A DNA stretch of 64,000 bases. Source: Ferribacterium limneticum (lineage in GTDB: Bacteria; Pseudomonadota; Gammaproteobacteria; Burkholderiales; Rhodocyclaceae). Both the position numbers and the translations under genes were made by a program. Positions 26,872-37,303 of the stretch are shown here, one piece after another. The first letter of the stretch is position 1. Every line of letters starts with the position of its first letter. The DNA is taken from NCBI RefSeq assembly GCF_020510585.1, contig NZ_CP075190.1, positions 124,001-188,000 of the forward strand, given 5' to 3'. A model generated the notes under the pieces. The model saw nothing but the letters and a program-made list of their open reading frames with translations. It had not been told where the DNA came from and did not search any database.

Positions 26872-27327
26872 CTAGTGGCGAAAAACCGGCAGCTTGGCTG
26901 AAAATTTCGGCCATTCAACAGCATCGAGCATGTTCTTGACGATCAGGCCAAGCTCGGTGTCGCCGGTGATTTCCAGTTCGCGGTTGAAGAACAGCGTATC
27001 CGGATCTTCCTGGCGGGAAAGCAGTTGCAGGTAGGCCGACAGATTGGCGGCAAAAGCCAGGTCAGGCTCGCGCTGCGGGCTGAAGACCGGCCGGAACAGT
27101 CCGTTGGCGTAGGTGTATGAAGCCTCGCCGCCGGTATCGAGGATGCGAACCCGAAACAGCTTGTCTTCGAGCAGGGCCAGTTCGCTTTCCGGCAGTAGTT
27201 TCATTTTCAGCGCGGCGTTGAGGCCGGCAACCAGTACCAGCGCATGCGGCCATTGCGGCAGCTTGTGGCCAAGGTGGGCGACGAAGGTGGGCAAGCGGAA
27301 TTTGGGGATGGTGAAGCTGCCGTTCAT
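26872..27327 (-). CDS. ubiT: UbiT-like SCP2-domain lipid carrier
   Basis: 151 aa SCP2 domain with the UbiT pattern: PLPQWPHALVLVAGLN at the N-terminus and NRELEITGDTELGLIVKNMLDA at the C-terminus. UbiT is needed with UbiU and UbiV for ubiquinone synthesis without oxygen, probably binding the prenylated intermediates. Two bases separate it from ubiV. Confidence 0.92.
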   Translation of the reverse strand: MNGSFTIPKFRLPTFVAHLGHKLPQWPHALVLVAGLNAALKMKLLPESELALLEDKLFRVRILDTGGEASYTYANGLFRPVFSPQREPDLAFAANLSAYLQLLSRQEDPDTLFFNRELEITGDTELGLIVKNMLDAVEWPKFSAKLPVFRH

Positions 27328-27329
27328 GA

Positions 27330-28232
27330 TCAGGCTCCGAGTTGTGCCAACGCTTGGCTGTGATGCTGGACTATACCCGCATCGCCGAACCAGTAGCCAT
27401 CGACCAGACCGCTGCTGTTCCAGTCCCGGCTATCGACGTTCACCGGCTCGCCGCGTCGGGCGGCATCGAAGGCGGCGATGATGGCGTTGATGTGATCCTT
27501 CTGCGGGCTGATGCGCACGATGTCGATGCCCATTTCGAGCATGTCCGGGATTTCGTGCAGCAGGTTGTAGCTCTGCGCCGACATGGTCTGGATGCCGTTG
27601 ATGCAGAGGAAATCCTGACCTTCGCGCGTCTTGAGGGTCAGACCTTCGGCGTGATCGAGGCACTTGAACTGGCAGTCATCCTTGTTCAGATCGTAGTGGC
27701 GGGCAGTGAAGCAGCGGGCCGAAAAGGCCAGCGGAATCTTGCCGAAGACAAAGACCTCGGTCTCGACGCCAGCCGGCTTGCTGGCATGCAGGGTTGCGAT
27801 CATCGCCCGCGTGCCTTCGAGCGGCGGCACCCAGCGCTTGAGGCCGAAGCGGTTAAAAGAGGCGAGCGTCGTCTCGTTGTAGATGTTGAGGTGGGGGCCG
27901 GCGACGAAATCCTGGCCGTGCACGAGGTTGACCGCGCCGAGGTCGTTGGCCTCAAGCATGCAGCCGGATTCATCGATCAGACGGCGCAGCGCCTTGAGGT
28001 CGCTTTCCGATTCGAGCAGGGCCTGAGCGGAAACGACGACCTGCTTGCCGGCATCGGTCAGGTCGCGGGCCAGGCCGATCCAGTCGGCGGTGCGCAACTG
28101 CTGGCGGCGCGAACAGACCACTTCGCCGACGTAGATGATGTCGAGGGCCGGGTTCTGCGCCATTTCGGCGTAGAACTCCATGACCTCGGCCTTGGGCCAG
28201 AAATAGAGCAGGGGTCCGAGCGAGAGTTTCAT
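27330..28232 (-). CDS. ubiV: O2-independent ubiquinone hydroxylase subunit UbiV
   Basis: 300 aa U32 peptidase-like protein. Start at [14 protein letters not shown] (28232), the canonical UbiV N-terminus; a longer frame upstream is only a shadow of ubiU. Cys residues in [18 protein letters not shown] and DDCQFKC are placed as the [4Fe-4S] ligands of UbiV. It forms a heterodimer with UbiU to hydroxylate the ubiquinone ring using prephenate as oxygen donor. Thirteen bases downstream of ubiU. Confidence 0.95.
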   Translation of the reverse strand: MKLSLGPLLYFWPKAEVMEFYAEMAQNPALDIIYVGEVVCSRRQQLRTADWIGLARDLTDAGKQVVVSAQALLESESDLKALRRLIDESGCMLEANDLGAVNLVHGQDFVAGPHLNIYNETTLASFNRFGLKRWVPPLEGTRAMIATLHASKPAGVETEVFVFGKIPLAFSARCFTARHYDLNKDDCQFKCLDHAEGLTLKTREGQDFLCINGIQTMSAQSYNLLHEIPDMLEMGIDIVRISPQKDHINAIIAAFDAARRGEPVNVDSRDWNSSGLVDGYWFGDAGIVQHHSQALAQLGA

Positions 28233-28245
28233 GCTGCGTTGTCCT

Positions 28246-29262
28246 TCAGCGCCACGGCCGGTTGTAGGCGCCGAGCGTCGCCTGGCTGCCTTCGGAAACT
28301 TTGGAAAGCTCAGCCTGCCAGGCCGGTTTGACATGGAAGCGTTCGCTGCCGTCGCGCAGTGAATCGAGCGCGGCGCGCAGTGTGCGGGTGACCTGGGCGA
28401 CGTAGGTCGGGCTGCGCTGGCGGCCTTCGACCTTGATGGCGCGGACGCCGATCTTGATGATGTCGGGCAGGATTTCCAGCACGTTGAGGCTGGTCGGTTC
28501 TTCGAGCGCGTAATAGGTTTCGCCCTGGACTTCGAAGCGTCCCTTGCATAGCGTTGGGTAGCCGGCCGGTTCGTCGTCGCCGAAACGGTCGATGAGCACG
28601 CCATTGAGGCGGGTTTCCATGCTGCCCGGCTTTTTGTCCCATTTGACGTACTTGGCGGGCGAGCAGGCACCGACCGTGTTCGGGGATTCGCCACAGGCGT
28701 AAGACGACAGCCAGCAGCGTCCCTCGTTCATGACGCACAGGCTGCCAAAGCCGAAGACCTCAATTTCCACCGTGGTGTTCTTGATGACATTCTCGACCTG
28801 GGCCAGGGTCAGTACGCGCGGCAGCACGGCGCGGCGGATGCCAAATTCGCGCTGACAGAAATTGATCGCTTCATAGCTCGTCGCTGAGCCCTGGACCGAT
28901 AGGTGCAGACGTTGCTGTGGATGGCGGTTGCGGGCGTAGTCGAGCAGGCCGATGTCGGCCAGGATAATGGCGTCTACGCCCTGATCGACGGCGGCATCGA
29001 CGGCCTTTTGCCAGTCGGCGACGCGGCCGGCCTGGGGAAAAGTATTGATGGCGAGCAGCACTTCGCGACCCTTGGCATGGGCGTAGCGAATGCCGTCGGC
29101 CATGGTCTTGGCGTCGAAATTGAGGCCGGCGAAGTTGCGGGCGTTGGTGTCGTTCTTGAAGCCGAGATAGACGGCATCGGCGCCGTTGTCGACGGCAGCC
29201 TTGAGGGCCGGCAGGCTGCCGGCCGGGCAGACGAGATCGGGTAGGGAGGTCATGGCAGACAT
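28246..29262 (-). CDS. ubiU: O2-independent ubiquinone hydroxylase subunit UbiU
   Basis: 338 aa from ATG 29262 (or 335 aa from 29253; neither has a clear ribosome site). U32 family: [22 protein letters not shown] at the start, [17 protein letters not shown] and AGACSP-like ACSPAKY with the conserved Cys ligands, and a late [15 protein letters not shown]. Partner of UbiV. The upstream region carries an FNR-type box at a spacing typical of activated promoters, consistent with an anaerobic role. Confidence 0.94.
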   Translation of the reverse strand: MSAMTSLPDLVCPAGSLPALKAAVDNGADAVYLGFKNDTNARNFAGLNFDAKTMADGIRYAHAKGREVLLAINTFPQAGRVADWQKAVDAAVDQGVDAIILADIGLLDYARNRHPQQRLHLSVQGSATSYEAINFCQREFGIRRAVLPRVLTLAQVENVIKNTTVEIEVFGFGSLCVMNEGRCWLSSYACGESPNTVGACSPAKYVKWDKKPGSMETRLNGVLIDRFGDDEPAGYPTLCKGRFEVQGETYYALEEPTSLNVLEILPDIIKIGVRAIKVEGRQRSPTYVAQVTRTLRAALDSLRDGSERFHVKPAWQAELSKVSEGSQATLGAYNRPWR

Positions 29263-29281
29263 CCGGAATATCAAGCGCGCG

Positions 29282-29322
29282 AGTATAGCCAGCGTTGCCG
29301 GCTTGCCATTGATCCTGGTCAA
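29282..29322 (-). promoter_or_regulatory. FNR/ANR-type box and -10 for ubiUVT
   Basis: TTGATCCTGGTCAA at 29309-29322 matches the FNR consensus TTGAT-N4-ATCAA at 9 of 10 positions. On the minus strand a -10 hexamer TATACT lies at 29287-29282; a transcript starting about seven bases further puts the box centre near -41.5, the class II activation position. Confidence 0.75.
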
Positions 29323-29439
29323 ACGGATGGCTCGTGCTAGGATCGTGCCTCGCCGATGACTGGCTCGCCAAGGGCGATCAGCAGCGGATTACGCGGTGAT
29401 TTTGGCAGATGGCTGCCGGGAAAAAGGGAAGGCTGATGC

Positions 29440-30342
29440 ATGGATAAGGAGCGTGTTCTCGTCGTCGATGATGAGGAATTGAACTTGTTCATTATTGAAG
29501 AGTTTCTCGAGCAGCAAGAGATTGCGCTCGAGATGCACAGCGATCCGCTGGCAGCGTGGGCCAGCCTGATTGCGCCGGAGAGCAATTTTTCGCTGGTCAT
29601 TCTCGACCGCATGATGCCCGAACTGGATGGTATGGAGTTCCTGCGGCGCATGAAGCGCGAAGCGCGCTTTGCCGACATTCCGGTCATCATGCAGACGGCG
29701 GCGTCATCTCCCGACCAGGTCAGGGAAGGCCTCGAAGCGGGGGCCTACTACTATCTGACCAAGCCTTATGAGCCGGAAGCCCTGATTTCCATTGTCCGTG
29801 TGGCAATGGAGGAGCGCCGGGCGCGCAGTCAGTTGCGCAGTCGGGCGGCGCGTCTGGAAGAGGCGCAAAAGCTCATTCGTACGGTCGAATACCGTTTCGT
29901 GACCCTGGATGACATCACAAGCCTCGTTCCCGTCCTGGCCGCCATGTGCCCGGCGCCTGACGTGGTGGCCCCTGGGCTTTCGGACCTCATGGTCAATGCC
30001 GTCGAGCACGGCAACCTGGGGGTGAGCTACCAGGAAAAATCACTGCTCAAGTGGGAGGGCGACTGGGAGGCGGAAATTCATCGCCGACTCGCCTTGCCGC
30101 AGTTTTGCGAGCGGTTTGCCACGGTTCGGCTGGAACGCACGGCGAAATCCGTGGTGTTTACGATTACCGATCAGGGCCACGGTTTCGAGTGGAACAAGTT
30201 CCTGAATTTCGATCCGGCGCGGGCCTTCGACCCGAACGGGCGGGGCATTGCGATGGCCAGGATGATGAGTTTTTCCAGCCTCGATTATCAGGGCTGCGGC
30301 AACGTGGTGGTGGCCACGGTCAACAACGCGATTGAAGCTTAG
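29440..30342 (+). CDS. Response regulator with C-terminal RsbW-like HATPase domain
   Basis: 300 aa. Receiver domain at 1-125 with DDEE acidic pair, acceptor Asp in VILDRMMPELDG and Lys in TKPYEP. After a short coiled linker, residues about 160-300 form an anti-sigma-factor-type (RsbW/SpoIIAB) ATPase: N box LMVNAVEHGNL, G1 DQGHGFEW, G2 GRGIAMAR. There is no dimerisation/His domain, so it is not a classic histidine kinase. Phosphorylation of the receiver might gate a Ser-kinase or ATP-dependent switch. The gene is divergent from ubiU and overlaps the convergent rlpA end by four bases. Confidence 0.88.
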   Translation: MDKERVLVVDDEELNLFIIEEFLEQQEIALEMHSDPLAAWASLIAPESNFSLVILDRMMPELDGMEFLRRMKREARFADIPVIMQTAASSPDQVREGLEAGAYYYLTKPYEPEALISIVRVAMEERRARSQLRSRAARLEEAQKLIRTVEYRFVTLDDITSLVPVLAAMCPAPDVVAPGLSDLMVNAVEHGNLGVSYQEKSLLKWEGDWEAEIHRRLALPQFCERFATVRLERTAKSVVFTITDQGHGFEWNKFLNFDPARAFDPNGRGIAMARMMSFSSLDYQGCGNVVVATVNNAIEA

Positions 30343-31346
30343 CGACTGACGATGGTCGGCCGGTAGCCGAGCGCGGCGCGGATTTTTTCCGCCACCCGGT
30401 CAGCGTCGCCGCGGCTGGCGTAGGGGCCGAGGTGTACGCGGTGAATGCCGCCGGCCGGATTGACCCGCATGCTTTCGGTCAGCCAGTCGAGTTCGCGCAA
30501 AAGGTGGTTTTTGAGGTTTTCGGCGTTGTCGGCACTGGAAAAGGCACCGAGCTGCAGGTAGATGCCTTTGGCGGCGCCGGCATCGCTGCTCGGGGCTGCC
30601 ATGGCTGGCGTTGGCACGGGCTGCTCCTCGAGCACCATGCGTTTGGCCAGTTGCTCGATTTCGTCTCCTTCGCCGTTGCTCGCTATCCGAGCCGGCGGCG
30701 TGACCTGGGCATAGGCGGTGCCGGACAGCTCGCCAGGAATGATCGCCTCGACCTCGACCTGGCCGCTGCCGCCGTTGATCAGGCCGAGCTTGTAGGCGGC
30801 AGTGTAGGAGAGGTCAATGACGCGGTCGGCGTGGAAGGGGCCGCGGTCGGTGATGCGGACGATCACCGATTTGCCGCTCTGCAGGCTGGTGACGCGCACG
30901 TAGGAGGGCAGGGCCAGCGTCGGATGGGCAGCGGTCATGGCGAACATGTCGTAAGGCTCGCCGATCGAGGTCTTCTGGCCGTGGAACTTCTTGCCGTACC
31001 AGCTGGCGATGCCACGCACCTTGTACGGTTTGAGCGCATTGTTCGGGACGTATTCCTTGCCAAGGACGACGTAGGGCTTGGTCGCTGGCTTGTGCAACGG
31101 CTCCCATTTCGGCTCGGCATCCGGGATGTCTTCCAGGCCATCCGGAATGTCATCGGCCGGGCCGTCGTCCTTGTAGAAACCGCCGCCGCGCTTGAGGACG
31201 GCGGTCGGCTTTCTGGTCGGCGTCGGCGATTTCAAATTTGGCTGTTTTTCCCGGTCGACCGTGGAACCCTGAAGCGGGGCGGGGGGTACGCTGCCACAGG
31301 CGGCGAGCAGCAAGGCAAGAGTCAGCGGGACAAGCAGCCGGATCAT
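30339..31346 (-). CDS. rlpA: Septal ring lytic transglycosylase RlpA (lipoprotein, SPOR domain)
   Basis: 335 aa from ATG 31346 (ATGA overlap with rodA). Signal peptide with lipobox LLLAACG. A double-psi beta-barrel domain in the middle (GIASWYGKKFHGQKTSIGEPYD, then TDRGPFHADRVIDLS) and a C-terminal SPOR domain (IYLQLGAFSSADNAENL) that binds denuded peptidoglycan at the septum. The linker after the lipobox contains dispersed repeat copy 7, encoding GSTVDREKQPNLK. Last gene of the mre-mrd operon. Confidence 0.95.
   Translation of the reverse strand: MIRLLVPLTLALLLAACGSVPPAPLQGSTVDREKQPNLKSPTPTRKPTAVLKRGGGFYKDDGPADDIPDGLEDIPDAEPKWEPLHKPATKPYVVLGKEYVPNNALKPYKVRGIASWYGKKFHGQKTSIGEPYDMFAMTAAHPTLALPSYVRVTSLQSGKSVIVRITDRGPFHADRVIDLSYTAAYKLGLINGGSGQVEVEAIIPGELSGTAYAQVTPPARIASNGEGDEIEQLAKRMVLEEQPVPTPAMAAPSSDAGAAKGIYLQLGAFSSADNAENLKNHLLRELDWLTESMRVNPAGGIHRVHLGPYASRGDADRVAEKIRAALGYRPTIVSR
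31229..31268 (+). repeat. Dispersed 40-bp repeat, copy 7 (inside rlpA)
   Basis: Antisense to rlpA: TTTCAAATTTGGC, then GTTTTTCCCGGTCGACCGTGG. Falls in the disordered linker between the lipobox and the barrel domain. Confidence 0.82.
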
Positions 31347-32455
31347 TTCTTGACCAGCATCCGGTGGGTGTGGATCGACATCAGCATGCCGACGCCGAGG
31401 AACAGTATGACCAGCGCTGTCCCGCCATAGCTCATGAACGGCAGAGGTACGCCGACGACGGGCAGGATGCCGCTGACCATGCCCATGTTGATGAAGGCGT
31501 AGGTGAAGAAGCCGAGCGTGATGGCGCCGGCAAGCAGACGCGAGAACAGCGTTGGGGCGCCGGAGGCGATTATCAGGCCGCGGCCGATGAGCAGGGTGTA
31601 CAGGAAAAGGAGCAGAACGTTGCCGAGCAGGCCCCATTCTTCGGAATAGACGGCGAAGATGAAGTCGGTATGCTTTTCCGGAATGAATTCGAGGTGGGTC
31701 TGCGTGCCGTTCAGGTAGCCCTTGCCAAAGGCGCCACCGGAGCCGATGGCGATGGTTGACTGGATAATGTGATAACCGGAGCCGAGCGGGTCGGTGGTCG
31801 GGTCGATGAGGGTCAGGATGCGCTTTTGCTGGTAGTCGTGCATCATGCCCCAGAGAATCGGCGCGGCGGAGCCAGCGGCGACGAGCAACCCGGCAATGAT
31901 CTTCCACGGCAGGCCGGCGAAGAAAATGACGTAGAAACCGGCCGAGCCGACGAGCAGCGCGGTGCCGAGGTCAGGCTGCTTGGCGATCAGGGCAAACGGG
32001 ATGAAAAGCAGCAGCGCGGCAATGAAGTAATGCTTGAGCCTGAGGGTCGCCTCGTATTTCTGGAAATACCAGGCGAGCATGAGCGGCATGGCGATCTTCA
32101 TGATTTCGGACGGCTGGATGCGCGTGAAACCAAGCGACAGCCAGCGCTTGGCGCCGTTGACCTTGATCCCGAACAGGAACACGGCAATGAGCAGGATGAT
32201 CCCGAAGACATAGAGCGGGATGGCGAAATTCATGAGCTTCTGCGGCGGCAGGCGCGAGACGAACCACATGACGACCATGGCGATGCCCATGTTTCCCGCC
32301 TGGGAGAGCATGCGGTGGTTGCTATCCCAGGTGGCTGAATTGACCGTGGCCAGGCCAACGCCCATGATCGCCAGCATGATGAAAAAGAGCGGGAAGTCGA
32401 TGTGGGCAATCAGTTCCTGCCAGCTGCGGCGAAGGGTGCCAGCGATGTCGATCAT
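31343..32455 (-). CDS. rodA: Rod-shape SEDS peptidoglycan polymerase RodA
   Basis: 370 aa, about ten membrane segments. SEDS hallmarks: GFTRIQPSEIMKIAMPLMLA, KQPDLGTALLV with the catalytic Asp, and VGVPLPFMSYGGTALV near the end. Polymerises lipid II for lateral wall growth with PBP2, whose gene overlaps by four bases upstream (ATGA); rlpA overlaps downstream in the same way. Confidence 0.97.
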   Translation of the reverse strand: MIDIAGTLRRSWQELIAHIDFPLFFIMLAIMGVGLATVNSATWDSNHRMLSQAGNMGIAMVVMWFVSRLPPQKLMNFAIPLYVFGIILLIAVFLFGIKVNGAKRWLSLGFTRIQPSEIMKIAMPLMLAWYFQKYEATLRLKHYFIAALLLFIPFALIAKQPDLGTALLVGSAGFYVIFFAGLPWKIIAGLLVAAGSAAPILWGMMHDYQQKRILTLIDPTTDPLGSGYHIIQSTIAIGSGGAFGKGYLNGTQTHLEFIPEKHTDFIFAVYSEEWGLLGNVLLLFLYTLLIGRGLIIASGAPTLFSRLLAGAITLGFFTYAFINMGMVSGILPVVGVPLPFMSYGGTALVILFLGVGMLMSIHTHRMLVKK

Positions 32456-34362
32456 TCTTCGGGGTCTTCCTCGATGGCGGCTGGGTCTTCCGGTGCCGCG
32501 CCACCCGGCAGCTTGCCGAGCAGATAGTAGTCGATGACCATGCGGGCGATCGGGGCGGCTGACTGGGCGCCGAAGCCGCCGTTTTCGACGAGCACGGCGA
32601 GGGCGATTTTCGGGTTGTCGGCCGGGGCGTAGGCGATGAACAGGGCGTGGTCGCGCAATTCCTTCTTGGTGCTGCCTTCCTTGTACTGGGCGCCCTTCAG
32701 CGAGAAGACCTGGGCCGTCCCGGTCTTGCCGGCGGCCTCGTACGGTGCGCCGGCAAAGGCGCGGGCGCCGGTGCCTTCCTTGTTGACGCCAACCATGGCC
32801 CGACGGATGACATCGACGTTGCTTTGTTTCAACTGCAGGTCGCGAATCGGCTTTGGCTCGACCTGGCGCTTTTCACCGGTTTTCGTGTCGATCAGGTAGC
32901 GCACCAGATGTGGCCGGAACATCACGCCGTTGTTGGCGACTGTGGCCGTGGCCTGGGCCAGCTGTATCGGCGTGTAGGCGTTGTAACCTTGGCCAATGCC
33001 GATCGAGATCGTCTCGCCGGCATACCATTTTTGCTGTTCCGGCTTCTTGAAACGCTGCTTTTTCCACTCCTGCGACGGCAGAACGCCCTTCGATTCGCCG
33101 GAATCATCCTTGCCGAGATCAACGCCGGTGCGCTGGCCGAGGCCCAACGAACCCATGAATTTGGAGATGTTGTCGATCCCCATGTCGTTGGCGAGCATGT
33201 AGTAATAGGTGTCGCAGGAATGGACGATGGACTTGTACATGTCCACGCTGCCGTGGCCGCCCTTCTTGTCGTCGCGAAAAGTATGGTTGCCGAAGGTGAA
33301 GTAGCCGGGATCGCTGATCGCCTGGTTCGGCGTGCGTTTCCCTAATTCAAGGGCGGCCAGCGCCATGAAGGGTTTGAAGGTTGAGCCCGGCGGATAGGCA
33401 CCATTGATCGCCCGGTTGACCATCGGCTTGCTCGGGTGCTCGTTGAGCTCTTTCCAGTTGTCGGGCGTTATGCCGTCGACGAACAGGTTGGGGTCGTAAG
33501 TTGGTGTCGAAACGAGGGCCAGGATGCCGCCGGTCTGCGGGTCGATGGCGACGAGCGACCCCTTGCGGTCGCCGAAAGCCTGCTCGGTAATTTCTTGCAG
33601 CTTGGCATCGAGGGTCAGGGCCAGATTGTTGCCGGAAACCGGTGGAATGCGCTTCAGGCTGCGCAGGGCACGGCCGCCGGCATCGATCTCGACTTCCTCG
33701 TAGCCGGTCTCGCCGTGCAGTTCGAATTCGTAATGCTGTTCGAGGCCGGTCTTGCCAACGTGGTCGGTACCCTTGTAGTTGGCCTGTTTTTCCGATTCCT
33801 CGATCCATTTCAGGTCGCGCTCGGTGATCCGGCCAATGTAGCCGATGGCGTGCGAAGCGATAGCGCCGAGCGGGTATTGGCGGAACAGCCGGGCCTTGAC
33901 CTCGACGCCGGGAAAACGATAGCGGTGCGCCGCAAATTTGGCGACTTCGCCATCAGTCAGACGCGTGCGAATCGGGATCGATTCGAAATTCTTGGCTTCA
34001 TCGAGCAGGCGCTTGAAGCGTTTGCGATCCTTGGGCTGGATGTCGATCACTTCGGCTAGCGCGTCAATCGTGGCTTCCAGGTCACCGGCCTGAGACGGGG
34101 TTATTTCAAGGGTGAAGGCCGAATAATTGTGGGCCAGCACGACGCCGTTGCGGTCAGTGATGACCCCACGATTGGGCACAATGGGGATCAGCGCGATACG
34201 GTTGTCTTCGGCCCGCGTTTGATAGAAATCATGCTGGATGACCTGCAGCCAAATGAAGCGGCCAAGCAACAGGCCAAAAGCCAGCAAGACGCAAATCGCG
34301 GCGATGCCCAGGCGAAAGCGAAAACGGTCAACGTCGGCTTCCGGATTGGTGAAATGGGACAC
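32452..34362 (-). CDS. mrdA: Penicillin-binding protein 2
   Basis: 636 aa. N-terminal membrane anchor at about 17-37, pedestal region, then transpeptidase domain with the nucleophile Ser in PPGSTFKPF, HSCDTYYYM as the SxN-type motif, and KTGTAQVF. Class B PBP partner of RodA in elongation. GTG start, with mreD 18 bases upstream. The C-terminus has an acidic tail (EEDPEE). Confidence 0.97.
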   Translation of the reverse strand: MSHFTNPEADVDRFRFRLGIAAICVLLAFGLLLGRFIWLQVIQHDFYQTRAEDNRIALIPIVPNRGVITDRNGVVLAHNYSAFTLEITPSQAGDLEATIDALAEVIDIQPKDRKRFKRLLDEAKNFESIPIRTRLTDGEVAKFAAHRYRFPGVEVKARLFRQYPLGAIASHAIGYIGRITERDLKWIEESEKQANYKGTDHVGKTGLEQHYEFELHGETGYEEVEIDAGGRALRSLKRIPPVSGNNLALTLDAKLQEITEQAFGDRKGSLVAIDPQTGGILALVSTPTYDPNLFVDGITPDNWKELNEHPSKPMVNRAINGAYPPGSTFKPFMALAALELGKRTPNQAISDPGYFTFGNHTFRDDKKGGHGSVDMYKSIVHSCDTYYYMLANDMGIDNISKFMGSLGLGQRTGVDLGKDDSGESKGVLPSQEWKKQRFKKPEQQKWYAGETISIGIGQGYNAYTPIQLAQATATVANNGVMFRPHLVRYLIDTKTGEKRQVEPKPIRDLQLKQSNVDVIRRAMVGVNKEGTGARAFAGAPYEAAGKTGTAQVFSLKGAQYKEGSTKKELRDHALFIAYAPADNPKIALAVLVENGGFGAQSAAPIARMVIDYYLLGKLPGGAAPEDPAAIEEDPEE

Positions 34363-34380
34363 GTACTGCCTGCCTCGGTC

Positions 34381-34902
34381 TTAAATCGGGCGATTGGGGT
34401 CCTGCTCGACCGGCCGGTACTGGGGCAGGAGCAGGATGAAGGTCGCCGGAATCCAGAGCAGCGTTGCCACAACGGGGCCGATGAAATAGCCCCAGCCCGG
34501 AAAGTCGGCGCCAACTGCGAGGCGCATCAGGGCCTGGAAAATTTGCGTGGCGACCAGCAGGGGCAGCACCTGCAAGGCCTGCTGTACCAGCGGGAACCAC
34601 AGGATGCGCCGGGACAATGCCGCTGCCGTATAGGCGAGCAGCACGTAGGCGAAGCAATGCTGACCGAGGACGGCGCCATCGGCGACATCCATGAGCAGAC
34701 CGAGGACAAAGGCCCAGCCCATGCCGACGCGGCGGAATTCGCGAATGCACCAGAAGCACAGCACCAGCGCGACCCAGTCGGGGACGCCCGGCCAGTGAGC
34801 CGTGGGCAGGAAGTTGAGGGCGACCGCGCCGATCAGGCTGAAGAAAATGAACCAGGGCTGAACGGGCTGCAGGATGCGCGAAGAGGAAAAGGTCGGTTGC
34901 AT
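34381..34902 (-). CDS. mreD: Rod shape-determining protein MreD
   Basis: 173 aa, about five membrane helices; the SLIGAVALNFLP and GFVLGLLMDVADGAVLGQH-like segments (here FVLGLLMDVADGAVLGQHCF) are typical MreD. Part of the elongasome between MreC and PBP2/RodA. Overlaps the mreC stop by one base (TGATG). Confidence 0.93.
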   Translation of the reverse strand: MQPTFSSSRILQPVQPWFIFFSLIGAVALNFLPTAHWPGVPDWVALVLCFWCIREFRRVGMGWAFVLGLLMDVADGAVLGQHCFAYVLLAYTAAALSRRILWFPLVQQALQVLPLLVATQIFQALMRLAVGADFPGWGYFIGPVVATLLWIPATFILLLPQYRPVEQDPNRPI

Positions 34903-35840
34903 CAGTTTCCTTTGCCCGCAGATTTCTTTTTCTTGCCGCCCAGTCCCGGTTTGTCGCTGCTAGTCGGGCGGCCGGACGATTGCGGCGGTGCCGGGGGCAG
35001 TGGCTGGCGCGGGTCGAGGACCATGACCTCGCCGAAATTTTCGACGCCGGCGATCGGTACGCAGAAAATGCGGGCGAATGAGTAGGCGCTGTCACGTTCG
35101 ATATTGACGATCTTGGCGACCGGGAAGCCCGGCAGATAAATGCCGTCAAGACCGGAAGTGACCAGTACGTCGCCGATCTGGATGTCGGCGTTGGCCGGCA
35201 TGTAACGCAGTTCGAGCTGGCCGTTGCCGAGACCGAAAACGACCGAGCGCTGGCCGCTGCGGACGATCTGGACCGGTACGACCTGATCCTTGTCGGTAAT
35301 CAGCGTGATTTCGGCCGAGAACGGGAAAACGCGGGTGACCTGGCCAACGACGCCGGTCTCGTCGATGGCTGGCTGTCCGGCCACAATGCCGGCCTGCTGG
35401 CCCTTGTCGACGATGATCTTGCGCGAGAAGGGGTCGCGCGCCGTATACAGAATCTGCGTTACCTGGCCGTTGGCTTTCTCGCGCTCCTTGACCGACAGCA
35501 GTTTGCGCAGCCGTTCATTTTCGGCTTCGAGCTGGGCCAGTCGCTGCAGATTGGGGGCGGTGCTGAGCTGGGCGTGCTTGAGCGCATTGTTTTCCTGCTG
35601 CAGACCGCGCATGCCCTGCAGATAACTGGCCGCGTAATCGACCAGACTACCCGGCGTCTGGGCAACGCGCTGGACCGGATCAACGATCAGCGCAATGCTC
35701 TGGCGCAGCAGCTCAAGGCTCTGGAAACGCAGGTCGACGACAAAAATCGCCAGGGAAACGGCGATGTAGAAAGTCAGAAGGGCCAGCGGCGCTGGCCCTT
35801 GCTTGAAGAACGGTGGTGGTGCGTGGTCGATGCCGGCCAT
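34902..35840 (-). CDS. mreC: Rod shape-determining protein MreC
   Basis: 312 aa. Short cytoplasmic part, one membrane helix at about 18-38, a coiled coil at about 65-110 (ENNALKHAQL, LEAENERLRKLL), then the periplasmic beta-barrel domains (IVDKGQQAGIVAGQPAID, DVLVTSGLDGIYLPGFPVAKI). The C-terminal tail is Pro- and Lys-rich. Thirty bases downstream of mreB. Confidence 0.95.
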   Translation of the reverse strand: MAGIDHAPPPFFKQGPAPLALLTFYIAVSLAIFVVDLRFQSLELLRQSIALIVDPVQRVAQTPGSLVDYAASYLQGMRGLQQENNALKHAQLSTAPNLQRLAQLEAENERLRKLLSVKEREKANGQVTQILYTARDPFSRKIIVDKGQQAGIVAGQPAIDETGVVGQVTRVFPFSAEITLITDKDQVVPVQIVRSGQRSVVFGLGNGQLELRYMPANADIQIGDVLVTSGLDGIYLPGFPVAKIVNIERDSAYSFARIFCVPIAGVENFGEVMVLDPRQPLPPAPPQSSGRPTSSDKPGLGGKKKKSAGKGN

Positions 35841-35870
35841 CGCTTAACCTTGTCGTGCTGCGGTCAACGG

Positions 35871-36950
<1,080 letters not shown>

Positions 36951-37015
36951 TTATGATACCTTATAACGCTTTCCATTTTAAGACTTTGTGCGCTGCAATA
37001 AAGTCTCCGGACCCC

Positions 37016-37303
37016 ATGTCGCTCACATTAGAACAGGTTAAACGCATCGCCCATCTCGCCCGAATCGAGATCAGCGATGGCGAAGCGCTGACCACCCAGG
37101 GTCACCTCAATGGCATCTTCCAGTTGATCGAGGAGATGCAGGCGGTCGATACCCGTGGCGTCGAACCGATGGCACATGCCCAGGATGTCAGCCAGCGCTT
37201 GCGCGAAGATGTCGTCACCGAAGGTGACCGTCGTGCCGCTTATCAGGCCGTCGCCCCGGACACCGAAGCCGGTCTCTATCTCGTGCCGAAGGTGATCGAA
37301 TGA
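37016..37303 (+). CDS. gatC: Asp-tRNA(Asn)/Glu-tRNA(Gln) amidotransferase subunit C
   Basis: 95 aa from the ATG at 37016 ([18 protein letters not shown]), the canonical GatC start; the longer frame upstream runs into the promoter region. Small helical subunit that wraps GatA and GatB together. Ends in an ATGA overlap with gatA. Presence of gatCAB points to indirect Gln-tRNA or Asn-tRNA charging. Confidence 0.94.
   Translation: MSLTLEQVKRIAHLARIEISDGEALTTQGHLNGIFQLIEEMQAVDTRGVEPMAHAQDVSQRLREDVVTEGDRRAAYQAVAPDTEAGLYLVPKVIE

Noticed and set aside
27330..28694. A 454-aa frame covering ubiV
   Set aside because: Residues before [12 protein letters not shown] are the shadow of ubiU in another frame; the true UbiV start is at 28232.
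30339..31907. A 522-aa frame covering rlpA
   Set aside because: The upstream part is an Arg/His/Pro-rich shadow of rodA; the lipoprotein signal begins at 31346.
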